The notes under the pieces are model-generated. The model saw nothing but the letters and a program-made list of their open reading frames with translations. It had not been told where the DNA came from and ran no database searches. The position numbers and the translations under genes were made by a program. Shown in pieces: positions 33,901 through 45,413 of a stretch of 64,000 nt of DNA (position 1 is the stretch's first letter; each line of letters opens with the position of its first letter). The stretch comes from Cercis canadensis (Eukaryota; Streptophyta; Magnoliopsida; Fabales; Fabaceae). The stretch spans positions 385,877 through 449,876 of the forward strand of contig QAOA01005839.1 in NCBI GenBank assembly GCA_003255065.1, given 5' to 3'.

Positions 33901-35316
33901 GTCCTTCCCCTTGTTTGGGAGTTCAAGATTTAAAAAGGAAAGGAAATCAAGGGGTAATCTCAAACCCTTGCATTCCTTTTTTGCATCACTTTTGTGTTCC
34001 CCCAATTTAGAGGGTTTGGAGAGAAAAAATAGTAGTTTACTATTATACCTCTATTTATTTCTTCAAAAAAAATTTCAAACACTATTTAGATAACATTATT
34101 AAATTTTATATTGAATATATTTATTTTATAAATAAAGGATAAATTTGTAAAATTGTAAATTTTTATTTCTTTCCTTTCCTTTCCTCTCCTTTTGCTCATT
34201 TTAATCATCCAAACAAAGGAGAGGAAAACCCCTCTCTTCCCCTTCCATTCCTTTCCTTCCATTTCCTCTCCTCTCCTCTCCTCTCCCCTCCAAAAAAACT
34301 CCCAAACAGACCCTAAGGCATCAGTGAAAGCCATACTAATTTAAAAATTACATTGTTGATCCCAGAACCAAATTTGTCTCTGTAAAGCAAACTGGATGGC
34401 CAAACAGTAGACAAAATGAACCAATAAGACAACTTAAAAGACCCTTAATCTAACATGATTGGTACCTTTCTGCTGTGGTCTACAAGCAATTAAAACTTTT
34501 TTCCCATCTTATGTTCAAATTAAAATATACTGTCAGCTATGACTATGAGTACTGAGTAGATAGTTCGCAATCTTCTATATCTAGGAATTTTATCTCCATA
34601 TTAGGACTTTACCACGTCCAATTCAGAACCTATAACCATTGTAAGCTAGAATCAAATCCATTGAGGTCCAGGAAATGGATAAATGGTACATGTAAATCAA
34701 AATGATTGATCAAATTATACAAAGCACTGAAAGCAGGCATTTTCTATCTACTTGATCTATGTGGAGATCATCAATTTGAGAAAATTACCGGAGGGCCATC
34801 AGAGGGTGCCTGAGGGATGAATTTGCATTCACCAGAGCCATTAAAACACCAACCATGATACACACATTGCAACCTGCCCCATTGATCAATCCTCCCTTCA
34901 GATAAAGGGGCCAATCTATGAGGACATGCATCATCAAACACCTTCCATGCACTCTCATTTCTATCCCACCACACAACCACATCAATGCCCATCACCTTCT
35001 TCGCATGCGGCCTCCTCTTGTCCAGGTCGCAAATTGGCATTAATGGGTACCACTGTGCATACCAGTCGAATTTCTCAGCTCGGGTTTCAATTTCTGGGTC
35101 AGTCTCTGGTGGGCTGGTGGGTTCTGTTGAGACAGAGGGTGATAAGGCAGTGAAAAGCTTGGAATTTGACTTCTTTCTACAAACTAGCGAGAATGATGAA
35201 CTGTGTGTTGTTGGATTCATTTGAATGTTCATCAACAAAGGTTTTCCAACTGAAATCGAATCAGGTGGGGTGGGAATGTGAAGTGAACGAACAGAAAAAG
35301 CTACCAAAGCTTCCAT
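30913..35316 (-). CDS. PTC52: PTC52/PAO-type chloroplast Rieske oxygenase (7 exons)
   Basis: Exons are 35316-34789, 33439-33252, 32912-32827, 32739-32564, 32434-32246, 31786-31599 and 31168-30913, joining to 536 residues. A Ser/Thr-rich N terminus of about 75 residues looks like a plastid transit peptide. The Rieske centre is CPH (Cys131, His133) with CVYH (Cys151, His154). The mononuclear iron site lies in [13 protein letters not shown] (Asp249, His252, His257). Two hydrophobic segments near 471-492 and 503-524 anchor it in the envelope or thylakoid. A CxxC pair (Cys460, Cys463) sits just before them; in PAO, TIC55 and PTC52 this pair is a thioredoxin target. Family members are PAO, CAO, TIC55 and PTC52; spacing and wording fit PTC52 (Arabidopsis At4g25650), proposed to act on protochlorophyllide. 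Intron 3 appears to be GC-AG. Confidence 0.93.
33843..34313. mobile_element. Tourist-like (PIF/Harbinger) MITE in intron 1 of the Rieske gene
   Basis: A 471-base element with ends GGGTTTGTTTGGGAGTT and, reverse-complemented, GGGTCTGTTTGGGAGTT (16 of 17 matching). It is flanked by TAA on both sides (33840-33842 and 34314-34316). Inside the ends, one side is GGAAAGGAGAGG-like and the other CCTCTCC-like, so the inverted repeat extends inward. The three-base TAA duplication and these ends identify a PIF/Harbinger-type non-autonomous element. Confidence 0.9.
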
Positions 35317-38300
35317 CTTTGCTGCTTTGGGAGCTCAAACTAGGAGGAAATAAGGAAAGAAGCAGAAGGGTTCAACTTGAGGCTGTGAAGTGAAGGGGCA
35401 GAGGGCCATCTACTAAAGTATATTACTAGTGAAACTTGAGGCTCGTGTTAATCCAATTCCAATGAGAAGCTCTAACGGTCGCAGACAAACTAACAATCTC
35501 AGCCTCAGCTTATTAACGACAAAAAAAAAAACTCTGCCTCAGCTGTCGGTTTGGTTTGGTTTGTAGCTCATTCCACCATAATATTATTACCACTTTAGCT
35601 TTAGTTTTTCAGATTGAGAAAGCCACACGTGACCGGCTGTATCAGGTGAGTTACTTTTTATAATAAATTTTGATTATTTATGCATATTTAAAAAAAAAAG
35701 TTAAAAATGAAAATTTAACTAGAAATAACAATTTGACCCGTTTTTTTATTTTTTTCCGGTCGAATACGACTATGGAAAAAAAAAAAGATGAGGAAGGCAG
35801 TACCTATTCAGGTTATTCAGCCTCGCCCACGCCTATATAAAATATATAAATAAATACATAAATATAAAATATCCATTACATTAAAAAAAAAAAAAAAAGT
35901 ATCTCCATTCCCAAAAACGCCTCACACTCTCATTCGGACTTTCACCTCTCCTCCCTCCTTCCTCACTCAAAAAATACCCACGGAAACCAGTCATAAGAAG
36001 CGAAATGGATGGCATTCTCGTTGTTTTCTCACAGACGGATGCAGCAATAGCTGTAGGCCTCACCCATTTAGTTTCTCTCTGCGAAGCCAAGTGAGAGAGA
36101 GAGTGTGTGTGTGTGTGGGTGCGTCGTACAAATTCGAGGTAATCACTCTGGTTTTAAGGTTCCGGTTGCTTTTCTTTTCATAATTTCTGAATTCGATTTC
36201 GTTGTTGATGGTGATGGTTGTGCTTGTTTGCTATTTTCATTGTTGACTTGGGTTGGATATATAACTTTTGTGGTGCTACACTGTGTTCTACTGGTGTAGA
36301 TCTACTCTGTGCGGGCTTTTGTTGCTGTCCTTGTTAGTGATTCTGAGATCTATTTCGGATTTTAGCGATTTGGGGTTTATGTTTTTACTTTATCTGTCCT
36401 GTGTTTGAAGATTGGGTTGGATATATAACTTTTGGTGAATGCTGAGTTTGTCCTTTGACATTGTTGAGGTTGTTGCTGTTGGAATAATACGTATTGTAGC
36501 TCTATGCTTCCAATGAACTTGGTACGGAAGTATAGAGAAGTGGCATGCCCAAAAAAGTGGTGAGTGCTGCAGAAAATCATATATCTAAGGAAAAACATCC
36601 CTACTTGTTTTCTGGAATATGCAAAAAGTATGATTAATAAACTTCAAAGTGGTTTCCTATTTTCACGTTGGATCCCATGGCGTAAATAATTTGTTCTGTA
36701 TGAAGTATTCCTGGGTCAAAAGTTTAGGTTATGTAAACTATAAGAGAAAATAGTTCAGTTACAGCAAATATAGGAAATTGAAATCTTTGATTCAGGAAAT
36801 TGTAATCTTATAGACTTATACTAGGCTAGTCTTTCTAATTAGTTTAAAAGAGTAATTTTGAAGTTCTTAGAAGAATCTGTTTTCTTTCTTAAATCTGGTC
36901 TACAAGTTGCAAAATTTTTATATCTTGGAGATTGTTCGAAACTTCTTTATCACTCCTATTTATGAAGTTAATGTGGTCTGTCATTGATTGATTAATAAAA
37001 TCTGTAGTTTGACTTGATATTGAGACAATGTGACCTATCTTTAGTTAAAAGAAAATCACGTAATAAAACTAAAATGGAGAGTCGTTCAACTTCAACCAGT
37101 ATTGAAACTTTGTGAATTGTACTTATTCTAATTACTTTGAGCTTTTTGTGCTCATTCTGATTTCTCAGAGACTTTTATAATTGTTTAAGAACAATTTTTA
37201 TAATTTTGTTTAAATATTATTTATCTTATTATTGTTGCTTGAAGATATCTTAAATTTTTGATTATTTGATTTGAGGATTATTTATATTATCTTATTCGAT
37301 TAAACTTAAATTTTAATTAAAAAATGGATTAAATTTGTAAATTGTGTTAACTTAGAAAAACATAGCTGTATGGGTAAATGGGGCGAGGCAAACGGGCATT
37401 TAGTAGGGTGGAGATGAGACTGTTAAAAAATTTATGACCGAGGATAGGGTATAGGAATGTTTTTCACGGGGAGTGCCTACTTACAAGAATGTGGGTTTTA
37501 TCATTTGTTTTGGCAATATTGATTACATGTTCAAATGCCCACTTATAAGATTCAGTCACCTACCAAAATAGTCAGCCCCATTTTTTCAATTATATTTTGA
37601 CACATATCACTTTAGTTGATCTTGTGGATGAGCCCTTGAACATATAATATTGCTTAAGCAAAGGACAAAATTCATCATTTTACTATTAGTGCCAAATTTT
37701 CATTTTCAATTTTTTTTTAAAAAATATACATAAATAATTAAAACTTAAAACAATAACTCACTTGATAGAATTTAGCACGTCTGGCCCATTAGTCTTGTCA
37801 ATAGTGGCATTTGAGCAGACATTTTAGCCGTGTCCTATTTCTTGCTTCGATTACACGGTAAGCCATTACTACGATTACTGACTTTTCTTTGTCTCATACA
37901 AGATACTGGCAACATCCAAATTACACCTTCTTTTCTTTATTCTTTTTCCCAATAATATCCAAATGCCACATATCAAGGTGAGAAAATACATTGGGTCAGC
38001 CACGCAAATTAATAATTAATAATAGATTAAATAAAATTATCAATTCAAATTATAGCCTTTAATTTGAATCAATTATGTTATGACATAAATTGAACGCGAC
38101 AGTAGTTGTCTCTAAAAAAAATCTGAAAGGAAACAAAGGTCAACAAATACATTGGGCCAAGCCACGTGTTGGAGTCTTAAATTGGGCTTTGTATATCTGT
38201 GGACAACAGGATGCCAATTTCTGGACCCAGCCCAATCATTCTGAATTGCAAGGGATCCAAATCCAATTCGTCACTCGTGCATTTTTCTCTTTCCTTTTTT

Positions 38301-38330
38301 TTTTCAATTTCTTTTTTTCTAAATTCTTTC
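35317..38330. other. Divergent spacer between the Rieske gene (-) and DUF616 gene (+)
   Basis: The first 100 bases or so are the 5' leader of the Rieske gene. At 35900-36140 lies a CT-rich then GA/GT-rich stretch ending in a good donor (TTCGAG then GTAATC). After it, T-rich sequence of first-intron type contains the motif TTGGGTTGGATATATAACTT twice (36248 and 36412). A possible short exon lies at about 36514-36560. This could be an alternative upstream leader of the DUF616 gene or a separate short transcript. The rest is AT-rich. Confidence 0.4.
36005..36094 (+). other. Short open reading frame in a leader-like region (29 residues)
   Basis: ATG to TGA, reading MDGILVVFSQTDAAIAVGLT and nine further residues. 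It sits just before a plausible splice donor at about 36138. I do not recognise the peptide. It may be an upstream ORF in a leader or chance. The opposite strand also has an open frame here. Confidence 0.2.
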
Positions 38331-38556
38331 TAATCTCGCTTCAATCTTCCATTGCTGTTATTTCAGTTGCGTTCTGTTTACAGAAGCAAAAGGCAGATCT
38401 GCTGCCTCCATTGACACTTGAAATCAACTATTCCTCCACCATTCTTCCAAAACTCAACCCTCTTTCGGATCCTGTGAACTACACCATCTGGAGCACTCGT
38501 TTCCTTCATCCTCTCACCAAGCTGCCAACTTTAAGATTGGTTCATTCTCACCAGCA
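38330..38556 (+). other. Probable 5' leader exon of the DUF616 gene
   Basis: A CT-rich, leader-like stretch ending at a consensus donor (CAGCAG then GTACTA). The next good acceptor on this strand is TTTTTCAATTACAG at 39178, which opens the exon containing the DUF616 start codon. The start at about 38330 is a guess from base composition. Confidence 0.45.
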
Positions 38557-38999
38557 GGTACTAACTTCGTCTTACATCATTTTACACTGCAACTGATCTC
38601 TCAATTTATCTTAGTACTCCTCTTCCGCTCTCCCTATATTTCAATACCCATTTTGCTTATTTGCATTCTTATTAAATCAGACACCCCCAAAGTTGCAACT
38701 CAATATACCACCTGGTTGTCCAGTAATCTCCATTTGGGTCTTGCCCTTTTATTTTAGATTGAATTTTACATTTTTATTTAATCGTAATTGGATATTTTGA
38801 ATGTACTCATGGGAAATATGAAATATATGATACTTGATGGTTTCGTCCTCAAATTTAGCTGTTAATGTCATACCAACTGTGCATCTTCACTGTTAATCAT
38901 TAATTTCTCAGCAAATCAAACCAAATCTATCTAAAATTACAATTAAGTAAAATGAGGGGAAAAAAAATAGCTATAGCAATAGAACGGAGGGTGGACACT

Positions 39000-39155
39000 C
39001 GAGAGAAAGAGAACGATAGAGAGGATAGAGTGAAAGAGCATCAAATAGAGATGGAGACAGAGCTAGAGCAAGAGGAATAGAAACAGAGAGACCTCAGCAG
39101 TGAGAAAGGGTGCAGATCGAGAAAGAGGAATTGAAATTTCAGATTTAGGATCTCT
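39000..39155 (+). repeat. Dispersed repeat, copy B (pairs with 6590-6755)
   Basis: Plus-strand match to the minus-strand sequence at 6590-6755, sharing AGAGCAAGAGGAATAGAAAC and similar flanks. Here it lies in the probable leader intron just upstream of the DUF616 coding start. Confidence 0.7.
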
Positions 39156-39206
39156 GAAATTTTATTTTTCAATTACAGTAATGACAAGTTGAAGAAGGAA
39201 TTAAAT

Positions 39207-42200
39207 ATGGAAGGTGAGCTTCAAAAGTCTGTGTCTTTACGGCTGAATCGCAGGGGAGACCGAAGTAATCAAACTCCACATGCTAAAGGTAAGGAAGAAC
39301 TATAGTTTATGTCTACAAACCTATTGTGATGCAAGAAATTGAATATTACATGTTCAATGTTCTTGAACTTGTTTAGAAATCATTTTTCTGGTTTTTAGCT
39401 TAATGTTTAGGATGGGATTTTACTAGATGACAATAAGGAAAATGATAGATTAGCAGGTTGATTAATTTGCCGGTGTTGGTGGCGCAGATTCTGATGCGGA
39501 CTTCTTTTCTCAAGGGAGGTTGCCCCAAGATTACCCAATGAAGATTGTTTGGAAGAAAGGCTTTATTCGATTGGTTCTTGTTGCAGGGATCTTGTGGATG
39601 TTATTGATTCTTATTGCATTATTGTTCCACATATGGTCTTGTCAATCTTCAGTCTCCTTTTTATCAGGTATGTAGAATCTTTAATGTAAATGGTTACTAC
39701 TTGGAAGTTTTCTCAACATCATCTCTTATTTTTGTTAACTCTTCATCTACAACCATATATACCCTTCATCTGGTCCGTAGGGATTGGGAAAGTGAGAATA
39801 AATATCAGCACTTTAGGATTTATCTTTGAACTTCATTGCTCCTCCTTGCCTGATGTTTAAGTTAGGCTTGTCTGCCTGGTATTAGAAAATCAGGAAGTAA
39901 AAGTAGTTATTTACCTATGTAGACGTAATGGCCTCTCAAGAGAATATTCCGACATTCATTTTATAGTATTGATAAGGTTGGATTCTGTATCTCTCTGTCC
40001 CTATTTAAGAGGGTGAAAATAGCTTACTTCTCCATCAGTGTTTGCTATGAGTTCAGGAAGGCAAAGAACATCAGAGCTAAATTCTATATGTGTGACTTGC
40101 TCTCTCTCTCTCTCGGCCCCTATTCTTAAAGATGTAAAAGTAGCATTTTTCTTCATCGGTGTTGATTGGGAATTCAGAAAGGCAATGAAGTCATAGCTAG
40201 GAAAAGACTATCAGAATATGGCTAAGTATTTGAAAAATAGTATTTAATGCATTTTTATTAAATAATGATGAATACATTCCTTTTCTCTTAAAACTAACTT
40301 TGGAACAACATATGTCTGCAATCTGATTAGCAGATTTTAACAAAAAAAAGCTTGGTATAAATAGGATGATAAGTAACAACTTTATGTCAAGTACTGTTCA
40401 GTTATCAGACATATGCTTCAATGAAGTTTGTGCAAGTTCGATGTTCTTTACTCTTTATTCTTTTTGTTAAATCATCAATGTTATGTCCTTATGTCTGAAA
40501 ATATGGCAATTTTCTTCTTGACTTGCAGCTATATGTAACAAAGAGAGCAGAGTATATACCATGTTAGACACAATGGGACTTGTATCAAAACCTCACAGTA
40601 AGATCATGGCAGTTTTTCCTCCATCCATCCTTTTAGTCTTAACCTAATAATGATTGGTACTTGATGTCAATGCTGGTTTTTCATTAGGATGTCCGGTTCC
40701 TGTTGCCAATGATCCTGATAAAATAGGTATCCCGGATGGAAGAACTTCTGATAAAATTGTCAAAAATTTATTGTATGTTACGGAAGATGAGGTTCCACAT
40801 GACGCATCTCAGTCATCTCCTCTGTTTGGAGGCCATCAAAGCTGGTCACAGAGGGAGGAAAGTTTCAAACTAAACTCAACAATGAAGGTAAACTTAATTA
40901 CTGTGATTCTATCAAGTTCATTTTACTGCAGTTTTTTGCATAATCTTGCATACAGTATGTCATGGTTTCCACATTTTAATAAGCTTTGTTTAACATGTGC
41001 TTTCCCTCTCAGGTGCATTGTGGATTTATTAGAGGTGGTGGTGCTGAAATGGATCCTGTAGATGTACAATATGTCAAGAAATGTAAATTTGTTGTTGCAT
41101 CCGGCATTTTTGACGGATATGATATACCTCATCAGCCAACAAATATAAGCCTTCGATCAAAGAAGCTGTTTTGTTTTCTTATGGTGGTTGATGAGATATC
41201 TCTGAAATTCATAAAGGAAAATGCTACTGTTAAAGAAGACGATAATGGTGGAAAATGGGTGGGAATCTGGCGTCTTGTTCTTCTTAAACATCCACCTTAT
41301 GATGAACCAAGACGGAATGGGAAGGTTCCCAAGATTCTAACGCATAGGTTGTTCCCTCAAGCTCAGTATAGTATTTGGATTGATGGTAAAATGGAGCTGA
41401 TAGTTGATCCATTGCTAATCCTTGAAAGGTACGTATACCAGTTGTCATGGTTTATGTCAAGTCTTTTTGATGCATGAACCTTTTAGTTCTGTTCCTTGGT
41501 ATATATTTAAGCAATCTTCCATTTGTTTGTTGAGGGAATTGATAAGGAAAAGAAGGGGATAAGAGGTAGCAGATTATTTTATATTTCATATCCTTTGTAT
41601 AATAGTTAATTACCTGATCATCATTCCTGGACATGTGATTTTGAAGAGCTCAGTTTTATGGATATCTGTTACCTGGTTTGGAAGAGCTTAAACTTATGGA
41701 TATCTTTCTTTTCCATCCAAAATATAACAGTTTCCTTTTCTCTCTTATATAATCCGAGGCATTAAATATCATAAAGTTGATAGCATATGGAAGCTAAATA
41801 TTGGTTTTGCAGCTAGTTGCTTTTTATGTGTTTTGTGAGTTTTATCATGGGAAAATTATCAATTGGCCCTTGGTACTGTGTGTTATAAGTCACCCCCTTT
41901 CAATTTATGTTTTGAAACCAACGCCGCTCTTTATGGTATTTGAAACTGGTAGTAGTAACAAAAATCCGAAATGTTCAGCCCTTGTTTTTATTTGTATTTG
42001 AGATTGATCCCTTCTGTTATATAAGGGTATACATAATTCCTTTAAAGAATGTTGATTTTATCCACTTTTAAATACCACAGGGGGTCTTAGTGTCAAAAAC
42101 TAAAGTACAAGGCTTCATTTTTAAAACACTCAATACCACAAGGGGTCAAGGTATAATTTCTGTTTTATTTATTAGTATTTAAATCTCTTCCGATGTTACA

Positions 42201-43383
42201 TTTGTTTGTTGAGGGTGAAACACATTCCAACTGGATTCAAAGAACAATTGGTTTTGAAGCTTGAAAATATAAGACATCTGTTTATGATTCATATGTCCAT
42301 TTGGGATACTGATGATGATGGAGATGCTGATGATTGGAACTCTGTTTTCCACACAGATACCTATGGCGTGGGAAGCATACATTTGCCATTGCTCAGCATA
42401 AGCATCACCGTAGCATATATGAAGAGGCTGATGCAAATAAGAGGAGAAAGCGATATGCACGACCCCTTATTGATCTACACATGAAAATCTACTACTATGA
42501 GGGAATGAAGCCATGGAGTGTAAAGAAAAAGACTGTTAGCGGTAAGACAGGGAACTGAGATTTCTTGGTTACATGTTTTATTTTCACTGTTTGCAAGTTT
42601 TTCTTAATTAATGAATTAAGAATAGTCATGTAAGTGTTGTTTGCTTCAATAGCTGATGGCTGGACACTTTTGAGTCACTAAGGACCGGAAATTTTCCTTC
42701 AGCTTGGAAATCATTTAATGATAATGAGGAGGAACAGATATAGAGTTCTATAGAAGTCAATTTCCATGTCAGAAATTCTTGTCTAGTTTATATTCAACAA
42801 GGTACAAAAGGAAAGGTCGCAGAGATGAGAGAATGCTTTATATGAGTTCATCTGTATCAGTGTTTCTGTTGACCATTTAAGGATTAGTTAGAAAAGGGCA
42901 GTGGTCCATGAGGGAAATTAATGGTGAAAATCTAGTGAACTGGATTTCAATTACTTGTATGTGGTAGTATTCTTGCTATATCATATTGTTGACACGAATT
43001 TATGATATGCAGATGTGCCAGAGGGAGCTATAATCATTCGAGAACATACTGCCATCAATGACTTGTTTAGTTGCTTGTGGTTCAATGAGGTTAACCTCTT
43101 CACACCAAGAGATCAACTGAGTTTTGGCTATGTTGTGTATAGATTAGGGGACTCGTTCAAATTCTTTATGTTTCCGAATTGTGAGTACAATTCAATATTT
43201 GTGTTGCACCCACACACCAGGGAGCATTCTTCTCCCATAGAATGGGTTAAACAGTTGGATCAATTTAAGAAAAATAACAACTTAAAAGAAAGCAGGGGAG
43301 GGTTAGGCTTGTGGACCCCTTATCCGGGGAATCTTGATTCAGTTGTTCTGCCTAATGTAACAAGAACATCAAAAGCAGGCTGA
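39207..43383 (+). CDS. DUF616 (MUCI70/TOD1-like) Golgi-type membrane protein (7 coding exons)
   Basis: Exons are 39207-39288, 39488-39667, 40529-40597, 40688-40887, 41013-41428, 42357-42541 and 43013-43383, giving 500 residues. One strong membrane segment lies near residues 53-77 (LVLVAGILWMLLILIALLF), making a type II topology with a large lumenal C-terminal domain. Landmarks of the DUF616 family include VHCGFIRGGG, KFVVASGIFDGYD, HRLFPQAQYSIWIDGKMELI and FAIAQHKHHRSIYEEADAN. Databases name family members 'probable hexosyltransferase MUCI70'; another member, TOD1, has been reported as an alkaline ceramidase. The biochemical role of this one is therefore open; a glycosyltransferase-like fold with the WIDGK segment is the commoner view. 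The gene is convergent with DUF1644. Intron 5 contains a candidate MITE. Confidence 0.9.
41850..42163. mobile_element. Candidate degenerate MITE in DUF616 intron 5
   Basis: The left end (GAAAATTATCAATTGGCCCTTGG...) and the reverse complement of the right end (AGAAATTATACCTTGACCCCTTG...) match loosely, at perhaps 65-70 percent, over about 90 bases. The match continues to a shared TTATGGTATTTGAAA / CTGTGGTATTTAAAA block. The target duplication is unclear, so the exact ends are uncertain. Confidence 0.45.
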
Positions 43384-43476
43384 CATTTTCTTAGTATTTA
43401 TGTTATGAATTTTTTTCCTAGGATTTCGAGATGTTTATTATGCTTGATCATATGTTTTGTCTTCACGGAAAGAAAC

Positions 43477-43482
43477 AATAAA
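43477..43482 (+). terminator. Poly(A) signal of the DUF616 gene
   Basis: AATAAA lies about 95 bases past the stop codon, the usual distance for a plant poly(A) signal. Confidence 0.5.
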
Positions 43483-43499
43483 GTTTTACAATATTATTC

Positions 43500-44056
43500 T
43501 GATAGTACAGAAACGAAGCTCTTTGTTGCTTTCCTGTTCCTCCCCTATTGAATAGAAATCCTCAGTTACTCAATAAATGTAAGTCTTCAAATGGAAAGCA
43601 CTTATTTGGTTTTGGGGTTGATGTGTACACAAACTGTCACAAACTACAAGGTGTACTGTGTCTCATTGCTTACATACCACGACTGGTATTACAAAGTTCT
43701 GACCCAAGCAAACTTTCTGTGATTTTTTTTTTTTTTTTTAAATAAGGGGCCTNTTAATTAAGGGGCTTAGCTCCTCTAGAATTTTGATTGTGAAAATTGT
43801 AATCTTCCAGTCACTCAAGTCATTTTAAATAGTTAAAAGGAAGGGGAAGGGAAGCAAATAAGCCTTGATAATAAAACCAGCACATACTTTGAATTAGAAA
43901 TTTCTCATCTAGTATTAGGAATGATTGAATGAGATAACATGTTGGTAAGGCTAAGGCCCCTCTAAATTCAAGTTGTAATACTATTCATCGTAAAAAAATG
44001 AGAAAACATTTTACCATTATCAGTTGAAATACAATGGAAAAAAAAAAAAAAAAAAN

Positions 44057-44092
<36 letters not shown>

Positions 44093-44204
44093 AGTTGAAG
44101 GATAATTTACAATATCTCCAAAATAAAAATCAATCATAATCGTTTAACTTGCTTATAACACTAGATTAAATCACTAAACTGTGTAGCAGAAAATTTATTT
44201 AGCA
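43500..44204. other. Spacer between convergent DUF616 and DUF1644 genes, with poly-A tract and two Ns
   Basis: No gene is visible. It has a T-homopolymer followed by an N at 43754 inside a short AAGGGGC direct repeat, and an A-homopolymer of about 54 bases (44038-44090) with an N at 44056. Both Ns look like assembly joins at hard-to-read homopolymers. Confidence 0.6.
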
Positions 44205-45413
44205 TCATTGCAAATTATTGCGTGGTGACCATCTGTGATCACGCCAACGCAGTCGCTGACCACGGGGATTTCTTCCAGATGAAATGTTCCTCCATGGAGT
44301 AGCACGAGTGGGCTGTTGTGAAGCACGAGGTGTCCTCATTGAAGAACTCCCAACTCCAGGACTAGCCTCTCTGTAATATTGGTTGAGATCACGACGCGAT
44401 CTTGAAGATGGCATGCCTGTTCTCCATCTAGCAGTAAAATTTGGCTCCACATCATTCACTGGTGATGAATTAGTTCTCCATCTACCTGTATGATAAGCTT
44501 CCATTGCATGCATTGAAGACGAATTCCTTCTCCATCTAGCAGACCGATTTGTCCGGGCATCATCTGATGCTCTAAGCACTGTTCCTGATCTTCGGTCATG
44601 TAATGGTACTCTCTGTCTAGAACCATCCAGAACACGAGACATCCGGTTAGCTTCATCAATAGAGTGAAAGATTCCCACAAACAACAAGGACATAAAGCTA
44701 ATAAGCCCCCCTGCAAAAATGCTGTCTCTGTCGAATTCTTCACCAGAACTGACTTGGATTGTGCTAAGAAAATCTTCTAAGTCTCTTTCCTGTTCCATCC
44801 TCATCCAATCACGCTGTCGTGAGGGATCCACCTCTGATGGTCGAACAGAAGGATGTTCAGACCTAGCATGGTTCCTGAGTTCTGAATATGTCCCCTGGAA
44901 TTCACATGTCTCAGAAGAACAGCTCCTCACTTTAGAATTCATGTATCTACGAGCAGGTTCCAAAACCATATATCCATATATTTCTCCCCGACAAAGAGGG
45001 CACATTTTTCGTTCCAATTGGCTGCCACACTGTGAGGGGTTTCCGGGATCTGATTGAACTTCCCAACTCCTGCGAGAGGCTGTGCTGGTGAGAGGAATTT
45101 CTTGCAGTATTGCTGTTGAGAGATGAGGAGCAAATGACTTACAAAACTGGTCAAGGCAGTTGGAGTGCCGGTAACTTGTATTGCACATAAAAGGACGGCA
45201 GCCCATCTGATGAGAAGAACATCTCAGAAGAACTGCATTATGGGGGGATTCCATGCAGATCGGACACCGAGCTTCCTCCCATTCTTTTACATCCTCATCT
45301 GATCCCGACAAATTCATGGCTTTGTGTAGCTCTACATTTTTGGAGTTGGAAGAGTAAGGAGATGACCTAGAGCGATCAATAGATGGGGACCGCACTCTAA
45401 AAACTTTTGGCAT
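44205..45413 (-). CDS. DUF1644 zinc-binding (RING-like) protein
   Basis: A single coding exon of 402 residues. A cysteine/histidine-rich module starts near residue 50 (CPICMESPHNAVLLRCSSH, then CNTSYRHSNCLDQF) and continues at CPLCRGEIYGY near 137. A C2H2-like stretch CEFQGTYSELRNHARSEHP lies near 169-187. This is the DUF1644 signature of plant proteins such as Arabidopsis At1g68140 and At3g25910 and rice SIDP364. The module suggests zinc binding and possibly E3 ligase activity, but that is inference. A hydrophobic stretch near 228-247 (FAGGLISFMSLLFVGIF) may be a membrane segment. The tail is Arg/Ser-rich with four loose repeats of a (S/T)-A/G-RWR motif. The acceptor just upstream of the ATG (TTTTTCAGCAG, about 45437) shows that the leader is spliced. 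A broken duplicate lies at 52.26-54.8 kb. Confidence 0.92.
   Translation of the reverse strand: MPKVFRVRSPSIDRSRSSPYSSNSKNVELHKAMNLSGSDEDVKEWEEARCPICMESPHNAVLLRCSSHQMGCRPFMCNTSYRHSNCLDQFCKSFAPHLSTAILQEIPLTSTASRRSWEVQSDPGNPSQCGSQLERKMCPLCRGEIYGYMVLEPARRYMNSKVRSCSSETCEFQGTYSELRNHARSEHPSVRPSEVDPSRQRDWMRMEQERDLEDFLSTIQVSSGEEFDRDSIFAGGLISFMSLLFVGIFHSIDEANRMSRVLDGSRQRVPLHDRRSGTVLRASDDARTNRSARWRRNSSSMHAMEAYHTGRWRTNSSPVNDVEPNFTARWRTGMPSSRSRRDLNQYYREASPGVGSSSMRTPRASQQPTRATPWRNISSGRNPRGQRLRWRDHRWSPRNNLQ

Noticed and set aside
38090-38596. 168-residue open frame starting MNATVVV
   Set aside because: The start codon region is AT-rich spacer, the protein has no features, and the second half fits a CT-rich 5' leader exon with a donor at 38556.
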